This document shows positions 7,287 through 13,540 of a stretch of DNA of 13,682 nucleotides, in pieces; positions within the stretch are counted from its first letter, which is position 1, and the number at the start of each line of letters is the position of its first letter. Origin of the DNA: Marine group II euryarchaeote REDSEA-S43_B8 (lineage in GTDB: Archaea; Thermoplasmatota; Poseidoniia; Poseidoniales; Thalassarchaeaceae). The DNA lies in NCBI GenBank assembly GCA_001629235.1, contig LUSA01000027.1, forward strand, positions 1 through 13,682. Direction: 5' to 3'. Made by a program: the position numbers and the translations under genes. The notes under the pieces are model-generated. The model was given only the letters and a program-made list of their open reading frames with translations, did no database searches and was not told the DNA's origin.

Positions 7287-7496
7287 ATGGTCGAGCGCCT
7301 GTTGCCATCGGATGACCCCGTAGCAGAGGAAGTTCTCGAGTGGACAATTAAGAGAGATGCCCAAGATATTGCCCAGTTAATGGAGTGGCTAGTAGGAACC
7401 ACTGCAAGGAAGGATCGGGAGATGCTCATAAACCGTGCATTGGATCTAATGGAAGAGATTGATCATGCATTAAAGCGGCTTGACGAGCTAAGGTGA
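7287..7496 (+). CDS. Small helical ORF; separate protein or frameshifted tail of the 6605 gene
   Basis: An in-frame ATG at 7287 gives 69 residues (MVERLLPSDDPVAEEVLEW and so on), acidic and helical. The frame is open further upstream: GTG at 7278 and ATG at 7191 are also in frame. Starting at 7191 would overlap the previous gene by 59 nt, and that overlap reads like a shadow of it. None of the three starts has a ribosome binding site, which favours this being the C-terminal part of the 6605 gene displaced by one base. The helical character and acidic bias match the preceding protein. Its TGA lies inside AGGTGA (7491-7496), which also serves as the ribosome binding site of the MobA-like gene, so the two are probably translationally coupled. 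Confidence 0.5.
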   Translation: MVERLLPSDDPVAEEVLEWTIKRDAQDIAQLMEWLVGTTARKDREMLINRALDLMEEIDHALKRLDELR

Positions 7497-7500
7497 ACTT

Positions 7501-8058
7501 ATGCGGTCTCTTTTGCTTGCAGGGGGGAGATCCTCTAGGATGGGGACTGATAAGGCAATGATCGAGGTAGATGGTCACTCAATGATTTCTAGAGTAGTCA
7601 AGGCACTGACTCTCGCAGGATTGGAGCCAATCAGAATCGCAGTGGCTAATCCTGAAGACATCGAGAAATATGGAAGCGAAGTAGGCCTGGACGCAGATGT
7701 CGAATGGGTTTTGGATGCCAGAACTCACGCTGGTCCGATTGATGCTATTGAGGAGGCGCTTCTAGACTCTGGATGCGGTGAAATTCTACAGCTAGCGGCA
7801 GTAGACTACCCCTGGGTGACAGAGGAGTTGTTCATCTCTCTGCAGGAGGGTTTGGATGATGATAATGCCCTAATAATGCCTCATGATGGAGAGATGTCCC
7901 ACCCTCTCCTAGCATTGATTCGGAGCAAGGACGTTCTAGGAATGTTGCATTCTGACAGGAGGCCGCTCAGAGCGCAGTTCGCAGAGATCAAGCATTCGAT
8001 ACTGATTGAAGAGCCTGAAATCCTTCGGAACGTGAACTCACCCGAGGACCTGGGGTGA
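7501..8058 (+). CDS. mobA: MobA-like nucleotidyltransferase (molybdenum cofactor guanylyltransferase)
   Basis: A 185-residue protein of normal MobA length. The N-terminal LAGGRSSRMGTDKA (6-19) is the nucleotide-binding signature of MobA-like NTP transferases; GPI at 78-80 corresponds to the GPLAG block, and D102 in VDYP to the metal-binding Asp of the usual CDxP. HPLLAL at about 139-144 fits the acceptor-side motif. MobA transfers GMP from GTP to molybdopterin to form the guanine dinucleotide cofactor in the cytoplasm. No other molybdenum gene is in the window, so a related NTP-transfer role is possible. The ATG at 7501 has AGGTGA four bases upstream, overlapping the preceding gene's stop, a well-supported start. 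The last 21 nt overlap the 3' end of purN on the opposite strand. Confidence 0.8.
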   Translation: MRSLLLAGGRSSRMGTDKAMIEVDGHSMISRVVKALTLAGLEPIRIAVANPEDIEKYGSEVGLDADVEWVLDARTHAGPIDAIEEALLDSGCGEILQLAAVDYPWVTEELFISLQEGLDDDNALIMPHDGEMSHPLLALIRSKDVLGMLHSDRRPLRAQFAEIKHSILIEEPEILRNVNSPEDLG

Positions 8059-8685
8059 CACTCCCCCAGAGCAGATAAGATCGATAATCTCGGGGTATAG
8101 AGTATGCTCTACCTTCTTGACCCTATCCTGAAGTGACTCCTCATCGTCGTCAGGGAGAATGGGCACTTCTCTTTGAGCAAGAATGGGGCCTGAATCAACG
8201 CCCTCGTCAACCAGGTGTACGGTACAACCCGTGGTTTTGGCGCCTGCAGCGAGTGCGTCTCGGTGAGCATGGGCCCCAGGGAAATCTGGAAGTAGAGATG
8301 GATGAATGTTCAGTAGTCTTCCCTTCCAAATTGCAACAAAAGATGGTGTCAGGATTCTCATATACCCACTTAGAACAACTAGTTCAACTCCGGAAGATTT
8401 GAGTTGTCGTAAAATCATACTCTCATGTGCTAGACGACGCTCGGTGCTCTGCAGTCCCTTTGGAAGTGGAATCCCAATCGTGGTGATTCCTGCACTCCTA
8501 CCATGCTCTAGTCCTCCAGCATTTTCACTATCTGCAATTACCAAAACCGTCCGATGACACCTAGGCTTGGAAGATTGGAATGACAATAGGGAAGACAGTC
8601 CCGATCCGCCTCCTGAAATCATAACGGCCAACCTCAGAGGCTCTTCGATAGAAGCGGCTCTAGGTAGAACGAATGGCGCCTCCAT
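8038..8685 (-). CDS. purN: Phosphoribosylglycinamide formyltransferase (PurN)
   Basis: A 215-residue GAR transformylase. The phosphate-binding loop is MISGGGSGL (22-30), and the catalytic triad is visible as N126 and H128 in LLNIHPSLLP and D164 in VDEGVDSGPI. It transfers a formyl group from 10-formyl-tetrahydrofolate to glycinamide ribonucleotide, the third step of purine synthesis. The frame extends to a TTG at 8730, but a TATA-like stretch covers 8724-8738, so the TTG would lie in the promoter. The ATG at 8685 leaves a short leader and gives the usual length with a modest N-terminal extension. It is divergent from the DUF454 gene and overlaps the MobA-like gene tail to tail by 21 nt. Its purine partner purH is in a different transcription unit about 3 kb away. 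Confidence 0.94.
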   Translation of the reverse strand: MEAPFVLPRAASIEEPLRLAVMISGGGSGLSSLLSFQSSKPRCHRTVLVIADSENAGGLEHGRSAGITTIGIPLPKGLQSTERRLAHESMILRQLKSSGVELVVLSGYMRILTPSFVAIWKGRLLNIHPSLLPDFPGAHAHRDALAAGAKTTGCTVHLVDEGVDSGPILAQREVPILPDDDEESLQDRVKKVEHTLYPEIIDLICSGGVSPQVLG

Positions 8686-8723
8686 GTCTTTGTGGTGGGG
8701 AGTTTCCGCTTGAGTCTTCGGAT

Positions 8724-8740
8724 AACTCAAACTTAAACGA
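8724..8740. promoter_or_regulatory. Shared TATA-like element between purN and the DUF454 gene
   Basis: The 82-nt spacer between the purN ATG and the DUF454 ATG contains one AT-rich core, CTTAAAC on the plus strand (GTTTAAG on the minus) around TTAA at 8733-8736. A start about 25 nt away in each direction falls near 8758 for the plus gene and near 8700-8710 for purN, giving leaders of roughly 10 and 15-25 nt. This supports ATG 8685 over TTG 8730 as the purN start. Assigned from position and composition only. Confidence 0.35.
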
Positions 8741-8767
8741 AGGCGGGGTTACCAGTGAGTGTAGTTC

Positions 8768-9259
8768 ATGGAAAGAACAGCCACCATTGACGAAATTGTT
8801 GAGAGATATTGCGTATCCGGCAATCCCTTTCTGAGTCGTTTGTACCTGGGGTTAGGGTTCCTGTTCATAGGTTTCGCAATAATCGGCCTTTGGGTTCCGG
8901 GATGGCCTACGGTTTCTTGGGCTGTACCAGCGGCCTTCCTCTTCTCATACTCCAGCGAGAGAATGTTCAGGTGGACTCTTACGAATCGATTCTTCGGATC
9001 CGCGATGTTCGATTACTATGCAACTGGAAAGACGGTGCCAAGTCATGCAAAAGTAGCAATCATTGCGCTTATTGGGTTGATGTCTGCAGCTTCGGCGACC
9101 TTCGTCTGGAAGGTTTCTACACTTGGTGATGGAGAAATTTTCGAGCCGTCCTCATGGAATGGTGCTGATCCGGGATATGGGGCTGTGACCATTATCCTAG
9201 TCGGGCTTTTCGGTATGTTTTACGTGGCAACCAGAGTCAGAATCAGAGAAATAGGCTGA
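8768..9259 (+). CDS. DUF454 (YbaN-like) inner membrane protein
   Basis: A 163-residue membrane protein. The core follows the DUF454 pattern: a first helix (24-42, LGLGFLFIGFAIIGLW), a VPGWPT loop, a second hydrophobic stretch ending in FLFSYSSER, then FRWTLTNRFFG and a FDYYATGK-VPSHAK segment, then a third helix (about 96-114). A fourth helix at 138-155 closes the protein; the loop between helices 3 and 4 (about 115-137) is acidic and longer than in the bacterial family as I know it. DUF454 proteins are widespread and have no settled function. The ATG at 8768 has a weak GTGAG at 8755-8759. It is divergent from purN and ends 45 nt before the next gene, with a T-run between, so it is probably a single-gene transcript. 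Confidence 0.88.
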   Translation: MERTATIDEIVERYCVSGNPFLSRLYLGLGFLFIGFAIIGLWVPGWPTVSWAVPAAFLFSYSSERMFRWTLTNRFFGSAMFDYYATGKTVPSHAKVAIIALIGLMSAASATFVWKVSTLGDGEIFEPSSWNGADPGYGAVTIILVGLFGMFYVATRVRIREIG

Positions 9260-9268
9260 CTCAAACTC

Positions 9269-9273
9269 TTTTT
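9269..9273 (+). terminator. Candidate archaeal T-tract terminator
   Basis: Five consecutive T bases (within CTCTTTTTG) lie 10 nt after the DUF454 stop. Archaeal RNA polymerase can terminate at short T-runs without a hairpin, and none is seen here. The run sits between two plus-strand genes, so some readthrough into the PLP enzyme gene is possible. I see no separate strong TATA box for that next gene. Confidence 0.3.
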
Positions 9274-9304
9274 GCAGATGACCAACCCGCGGATGTAGAG
9301 AAAC

Positions 9305-10447
9305 ATGGACTTCGACACAATCTCAGTAAGAGGCAAGAGCAAGCCAGACCCGACAACGGGTGCGATAGTACCCCCGATATACCAGACTGCGACCTATGTA
9401 TTGGAGGAGATAGGGATCGACAAGGGGTTCGACTACACTCGCTCATCCAATCCCACTAGGCAGGATCTAGAGGAGCACTTGGCCGCATTGGAGGGAGGTA
9501 AGTTTGGGATTGCTTTCTCCAGTGGAATGGCAAGTGCGGACAGTTGTATGAAGCTTCTAAGTCAGGGCGATCACGTTGTCTGCTGTGATGACGTATATGG
9601 GGGGACTGCGAGGCTTTTCAACAACCTGATGACGAACTATGGAGTCGAATTCACCTACGTCGACTCACAAGTGGCGGAGAATGTCCAGAAAGCTATACGT
9701 CCAGAGACGAAGATGGTGTGGGTAGAAACCCCAACAAATCCACTTTTGAAGGTGACAGACCTAGAGGCTGTAGGGAAGATCGCGAAGAGTAATGACCTGC
9801 TTTACGTTGTGGATACCACTTTCGCGACCCCGGTTTTCCTCAGGCCTCTGGAGTATGGGGCTGATCTGGTGCTTCACAGTACCACGAAGTATCTGAGTGG
9901 ACATAACCAGATTATCGGAGGCGCAATTATTACCGATAGAGACGATCTATATGATCAGTTGAAGTATATCCAGAAGAGCGTTGGAGCGGTCCCTAGCCCG
10001 TTCGATTGCTGGTTGGTGATTATGGGTCTGAAGACCCTTCATCTGAGGATGCAGAGACATTGGGAGAATGCGGAGAAGATAGCGTCCTACTTGGAGGAAC
10101 ATCCGAAGGTATCCAAGGTGGTCTATCCCGGATTGGAATCACATCCCATGCACCACGTAGCCAAAAGTCAGATGAAAGGGTACAGTGGGATGATCTCGTT
10201 CGAGTTGGAGGGGGGACTGGAGGCTGGTAAGAAATTAATGAATTCGGTCGAGTTGTGCCTCCTTGCCGAGAGCTTGGGTGCTGTAGAGACTATGATCACC
10301 CATCCTGCAACTATGACTCATGCGGAGGTTCCTAGGGAGGAGCGTTTGGCTAGAGGGTTTGAAGACGGCCTGGTCAGGCTCTCTGTGGGAATCGAGGACC
10401 CAAATGACCTGATTGCTGATTTGGAGAAGGCCTTCGAAAAGGTGTGA
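9305..10447 (+). CDS. Cystathionine gamma-synthase/gamma-lyase family PLP enzyme
   Basis: A 380-residue member of the Cys/Met metabolism PLP family, at the usual length. YTRSSNPT (44-51) carries the Tyr and Arg that bind the PLP phosphate of the neighbouring subunit; SSGMAS (72-77) is the cofactor phosphate loop; D170 in VVDTTFATP contacts the pyridine nitrogen; K195 in HSTTKYLSGH forms the Schiff base. The C-terminus (SLGAVETMITHPATMTHAEV, then VRLSVGIED) lies between the synthase and lyase patterns, so reaction direction cannot be fixed. With cystathionine beta-synthase next door, cleavage of cystathionine to cysteine, 2-oxobutyrate and ammonia is the most likely role. ATG at 9305, no strong ribosome binding site. 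Its TGA directly abuts the CBS stop on the other strand. Confidence 0.93.
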   Translation: MDFDTISVRGKSKPDPTTGAIVPPIYQTATYVLEEIGIDKGFDYTRSSNPTRQDLEEHLAALEGGKFGIAFSSGMASADSCMKLLSQGDHVVCCDDVYGGTARLFNNLMTNYGVEFTYVDSQVAENVQKAIRPETKMVWVETPTNPLLKVTDLEAVGKIAKSNDLLYVVDTTFATPVFLRPLEYGADLVLHSTTKYLSGHNQIIGGAIITDRDDLYDQLKYIQKSVGAVPSPFDCWLVIMGLKTLHLRMQRHWENAEKIASYLEEHPKVSKVVYPGLESHPMHHVAKSQMKGYSGMISFELEGGLEAGKKLMNSVELCLLAESLGAVETMITHPATMTHAEVPREERLARGFEDGLVRLSVGIEDPNDLIADLEKAFEKV

Positions 10448-11485
10448 TCATTCCCATTCGTCTGGTTCCCAACCGTTCTCTCTAAGCCAGTCGTCGTTAT
10501 AGAACTTCGAAAGATATGGATTACCGGCATCTGGGAGAACTGCGACCACCATGGCTTCCTCACCATTTTCCTCTGCCTCGTTGGCAATATCGATAGCCAC
10601 CTTGATCGAGCCCCCACATGAGCCTCCGCAGAACATCCCCTCCCTCCTTGCAAGGGCTCTCGCCCATTGGAAGCACTCTCCGTCATCGACCTGACGAATC
10701 TCATCAATTACAGAGAAATCGGTTGCAGATGGGATAAAATCCTCTCCGAATCCTTCGACCTTGTACGTGTCTGGCTGCCCCATGGTCCCCTCTTCGAACC
10801 ATTGTTTGAGAATAGAGCCAACTGCGTCGACTCCCACAATCTTTGGTGGTTCTGATCCATTTGACTCGGCCATCTCCTTCAATGACTTGGATGTGCCAGA
10901 AATCGTCCCACCAGTTCCCATAGTGGCTACGAAGTGGGTTATCTTTCCCTGAGTCTGCTCCCAAATCTCCGGTCCTGTCGAGAGGTAGTGAGTCAATGGA
11001 TTCGCCTCGTGCGAATATTGGTCGGGATACCAGGCTCCAGGTATCTCTCTTGCCAGTCTAGCAGCCACTTCGTAGTACGAACGGGGATCCTCCTTCTCTA
11101 CTGCGGTCGGACAGACGTGAACCTCAGCTCCCATGGCCCGTAGGAGGTCTATCTTCTCCTTACTCATCTTATCTGCCATGGTGAAGATGCAGCGATAACC
11201 CCGCTGTGCAGCAACCATTGCTAGTCCTATTCCAGTGTTTCCAGAAGTTCCCTCGACAATCGTCCCTCCTGGTTTCAGTAGTCCTTTCTCCTCAGCGTCT
11301 AGAACCATCTGCAAACCGATTCTATCCTTTATCGATCCTCCAGGGTTACATCTCTCAAGCTTGACCCAGACGGAAGATTTTCTCAGGTCCTCCGTAATTC
11401 TATTCAATCGAATAAGGGGCGTATTGCCTATGGCTGATACCAAGTCCTCAAAGGTATTGGAACGTGGTTGCGATGGGTTGGACAC
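10448..11485 (-). CDS. cbs: Cystathionine beta-synthase, catalytic core only
   Basis: A 345-residue fold-type II PLP enzyme. K53 in GGSIKDR is the Schiff-base lysine, EGTSGNTGIG (78-87) the substrate loop, and GTGGTISG (190-197) the phosphate loop. VDAVGSIL, then VEGFGEDFIP (about 219-252) and the DQY and NPL-HY elements distinguish cystathionine beta-synthase from cysteine synthase. It would join serine and homocysteine to give cystathionine. It has no N-terminal heme segment and no C-terminal CBS/Bateman pair, so regulation by heme or S-adenosylmethionine as in animals is not expected. Where the family usually has LPDS, the protein has LPDA (A320). Translation starts at GTG 11485; no ATG is in frame upstream. 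It is the last gene of the purH-containing minus-strand run, 33 nt after the membrane protein gene. Confidence 0.92.
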   Translation of the reverse strand: MSNPSQPRSNTFEDLVSAIGNTPLIRLNRITEDLRKSSVWVKLERCNPGGSIKDRIGLQMVLDAEEKGLLKPGGTIVEGTSGNTGIGLAMVAAQRGYRCIFTMADKMSKEKIDLLRAMGAEVHVCPTAVEKEDPRSYYEVAARLAREIPGAWYPDQYSHEANPLTHYLSTGPEIWEQTQGKITHFVATMGTGGTISGTSKSLKEMAESNGSEPPKIVGVDAVGSILKQWFEEGTMGQPDTYKVEGFGEDFIPSATDFSVIDEIRQVDDGECFQWARALARREGMFCGGSCGGSIKVAIDIANEAEENGEEAMVVAVLPDAGNPYLSKFYNDDWLRENGWEPDEWE

Positions 11486-11518
11486 AGTGGTGCATCGAAC
11501 CCCGCTGTATGATGGTTT

Positions 11519-11863
11519 TCACTCAGAGTTTCTTGATGATTTGTAGTAGTTCCATCCAGCAAAAGGTAGGCTCCAGAAGACGCCGCCCAAAGCGGCGAAT
11601 GGAATGAGCAAGAGCCAGTATGAATACTCGTCAAGTGATGGGCCTCCGAAAGTTGCACCGAATACAGGAAAAATGAAGGTGCCAAAAGAGGTTGGAATGA
11701 GATGATATAGACTAAGTCTCACGTTGAGTTTTTCCTCCCAGATTTTCCGAGTTAGAATCGGGGGTAATAGGGATATACAAAGAAAGCCGATTACCGCACT
11801 GCCGCATGACTCGAATATCATATCACCTAGAGACAGAAGTAGAAGCATCAAGATAGCAATCAT
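11519..11863 (-). CDS. Small integral membrane protein, unrecognised
   Basis: A 114-residue hydrophobic protein with three or four probable membrane helices: about 2-16 (with AILMLLLLSLG), 20-36 (AVIGFLCISLLPPIL), 54-70 (LIPTSFGTFIFPVFGATFG) and 81-101 (YWLLLIPFAALGGVFWSL). The C-terminus is polar. I recognise no family. The ATG at 11863 lies within what looks like the start of the first helix, and the frame is open upstream to near the purH stop without an ATG, GTG or TTG. A ribosome binding site-like GGTGAG overlaps the purH stop at 11912-11917, so the true start may be upstream at an unusual codon. It lies between purH and cbs on the same strand and is probably cotranscribed with both, though nothing ties its function to them. 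Confidence 0.65.
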   Translation of the reverse strand: MIAILMLLLLSLGDMIFESCGSAVIGFLCISLLPPILTRKIWEEKLNVRLSLYHLIPTSFGTFIFPVFGATFGGPSLDEYSYWLLLIPFAALGGVFWSLPFAGWNYYKSSRNSE

Positions 11864-11916
11864 TGCCCCGGATACCGCTCCGCTGGAGAGGATTTGCTTC
11901 CAATTCAGGTACTCAC

Positions 11917-13500
11917 CTAATGTCTGAAGAGGCGGATTCCTGTAAATATCATTGCCATATCATGCTGGTTAGCGGCCTCAATTACTTCATCGTCACGAAT
12001 TGAGCCTCCCGGTTGCACAATACTGGTAATCCCGATTTCATTTGATGTGTCTATCCCATCGCGGAAGGGAAAGAAGGCATCGGATATCATCATGGCTCCC
12101 TTTGCTCTTTCACCCGCCCTCCTTGCCGCTATTCGGACTGACTCCACCCGACTAGTCTGCCCGGGGCCGACTCCCACGGTAGAGTAACCATTCTCTGTCT
12201 TACGTACTAGAATAATCGCATTAGACTGGACTTCGGCAATCACGGAGGTACCGAACCTAGCCAGATTTAGCTCGTCCCCGTCAAGCATCTTTTCGGTAAC
12301 ATGGCTTACATTTTCCCAATCGATGTTAGGAACGCCCTGGATCTGGGATAGCCAACCTCCCTGTACTTGTCGAATCTTTGGTTCATCTGTAAGTTCGCCT
12401 AATGGATCAAGAGTCAGAATTCTCCTATTCTTGCTCTCAGAGAGAATCTCCAAGGCATCCGATTCGTAACCCGGTGCAATCATACATTCAAAGAAGTGAT
12501 TTCCGATTGACTCGGCGGTTTCTCTTTCAACCACCTGATCGAATGCGATAACGCATCCGAATGCGCTCTCTGGGTCGCTGGCCAGAGAGTTTTCCCAGGC
12601 AGAAACCTGATTCTCGGAGATAGAGGCCCCACTGGGATTTGTGTGCTTGATGACTACACAAGAGTGAGTGCCGAAATCGCAAGTCTGCGAGATAGACCTG
12701 ACTAGCCTCAGCGCAGCGTCGAGATCCAGGTAGTTGTTGTATGAGAGGGGTTTGCCACCATGTTGAACTGCTCTCGAGAGCCCTCTTGACGCCCCAGGAG
12801 ATGGGAAGAAAGAAGCCGGTTGGTGAGGATTCTCCCCATACCTTAGTTCTACACCCTGATCTGAGGTTGTCAGAATTCTATTTGGAATCATACTTTCTGT
12901 GAATCTCCCCCACAACTCGTTAGAAACTGCAGAGTCGTATGCTGCGGTAGATTGGAATGCAGATATTGCCAAGTCCCTCCTCAACCCTAAATCGACCCCA
13001 GAGGGGTTCCCCTCGGTTTTCGAAAGCGCTTCCAGTACCGATCTATGCTGATCTGGGTTTGTGATTACAATGACGTCTGCATGGTTCTTTGCCGCCGATC
13101 TCACCATCGCCGGTCCACCAATATCAATCATCTCAATTAGTTCCTGTTCGCTTGCCGGGGGGTCTCGCGCAGCGGTTTCTTCGAAAGGATACAGGTTTAC
13201 GCATACCATGTCTATTGACCCATATCCCATTTCCACCAGTTTTTCCATATCCTGTTTCGAATCGCGCCTGGCAAGTATCCCTCCGTGGACCGCGGGGTGT
13301 AGGGTCTTGACCCTGCCATCGAATATCTCGGGGTGACCTGTAGCTTCGGATACATCCATTACTTCGATTCCCGAATCTCTGAGTCTAGTTGCGGTTCCAC
13401 CCGTCGATAGGATTGCCCAGCCCATGGATTGTAATGATGCAGCCAGTTCTTCGATTCCGGTTTTGTCCCAGACGCTGATCAGCGCTGTGGGTCGCTCCAT
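11917..13500 (-). CDS. purH: Bifunctional AICAR formyltransferase / IMP cyclohydrolase (PurH)
   Basis: A 527-residue protein of full PurH length. The N-terminal IMP cyclohydrolase (MGS-like) domain shows ALISVWDKTG (6-15), STGGTA (32-37) and DGRVKTLHPAVHGG (61-74). The C-terminal AICAR transformylase domain shows RYGENPHQ (220-227), IKHTNPSG (284-291) with the catalytic Lys-His pair K285-H286, DAFFPFRDG (474-482), and the closing QPGGSIRD and FTGIRLFRH. It catalyses the last two steps of IMP synthesis with 10-formyl-tetrahydrofolate. Two family positions look altered: KHTNPSG has Ser where Cys is usual, and VQSNAI has Gln where Lys is usual. ATG at 13500 with no ribosome binding site, 40 nt after the thermosome-like stop, so cotranscription is likely. 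Many archaea use PurP and PurO instead, so this is a bacterial-type gene. Confidence 0.96.
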   Translation of the reverse strand: MERPTALISVWDKTGIEELAASLQSMGWAILSTGGTATRLRDSGIEVMDVSEATGHPEIFDGRVKTLHPAVHGGILARRDSKQDMEKLVEMGYGSIDMVCVNLYPFEETAARDPPASEQELIEMIDIGGPAMVRSAAKNHADVIVITNPDQHRSVLEALSKTEGNPSGVDLGLRRDLAISAFQSTAAYDSAVSNELWGRFTESMIPNRILTTSDQGVELRYGENPHQPASFFPSPGASRGLSRAVQHGGKPLSYNNYLDLDAALRLVRSISQTCDFGTHSCVVIKHTNPSGASISENQVSAWENSLASDPESAFGCVIAFDQVVERETAESIGNHFFECMIAPGYESDALEILSESKNRRILTLDPLGELTDEPKIRQVQGGWLSQIQGVPNIDWENVSHVTEKMLDGDELNLARFGTSVIAEVQSNAIILVRKTENGYSTVGVGPGQTSRVESVRIAARRAGERAKGAMMISDAFFPFRDGIDTSNEIGITSIVQPGGSIRDDEVIEAANQHDMAMIFTGIRLFRH

Positions 13501-13540
13501 GGGAATCCGTGTGTGAAGGAGGCTTGAAGGTTCGTGGTCG

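Noticed and set aside
8686..8730. TTG start of purN at 8730
   Set aside because: It falls in the likely promoter core, and the ATG at 8685 already gives a full-length enzyme.
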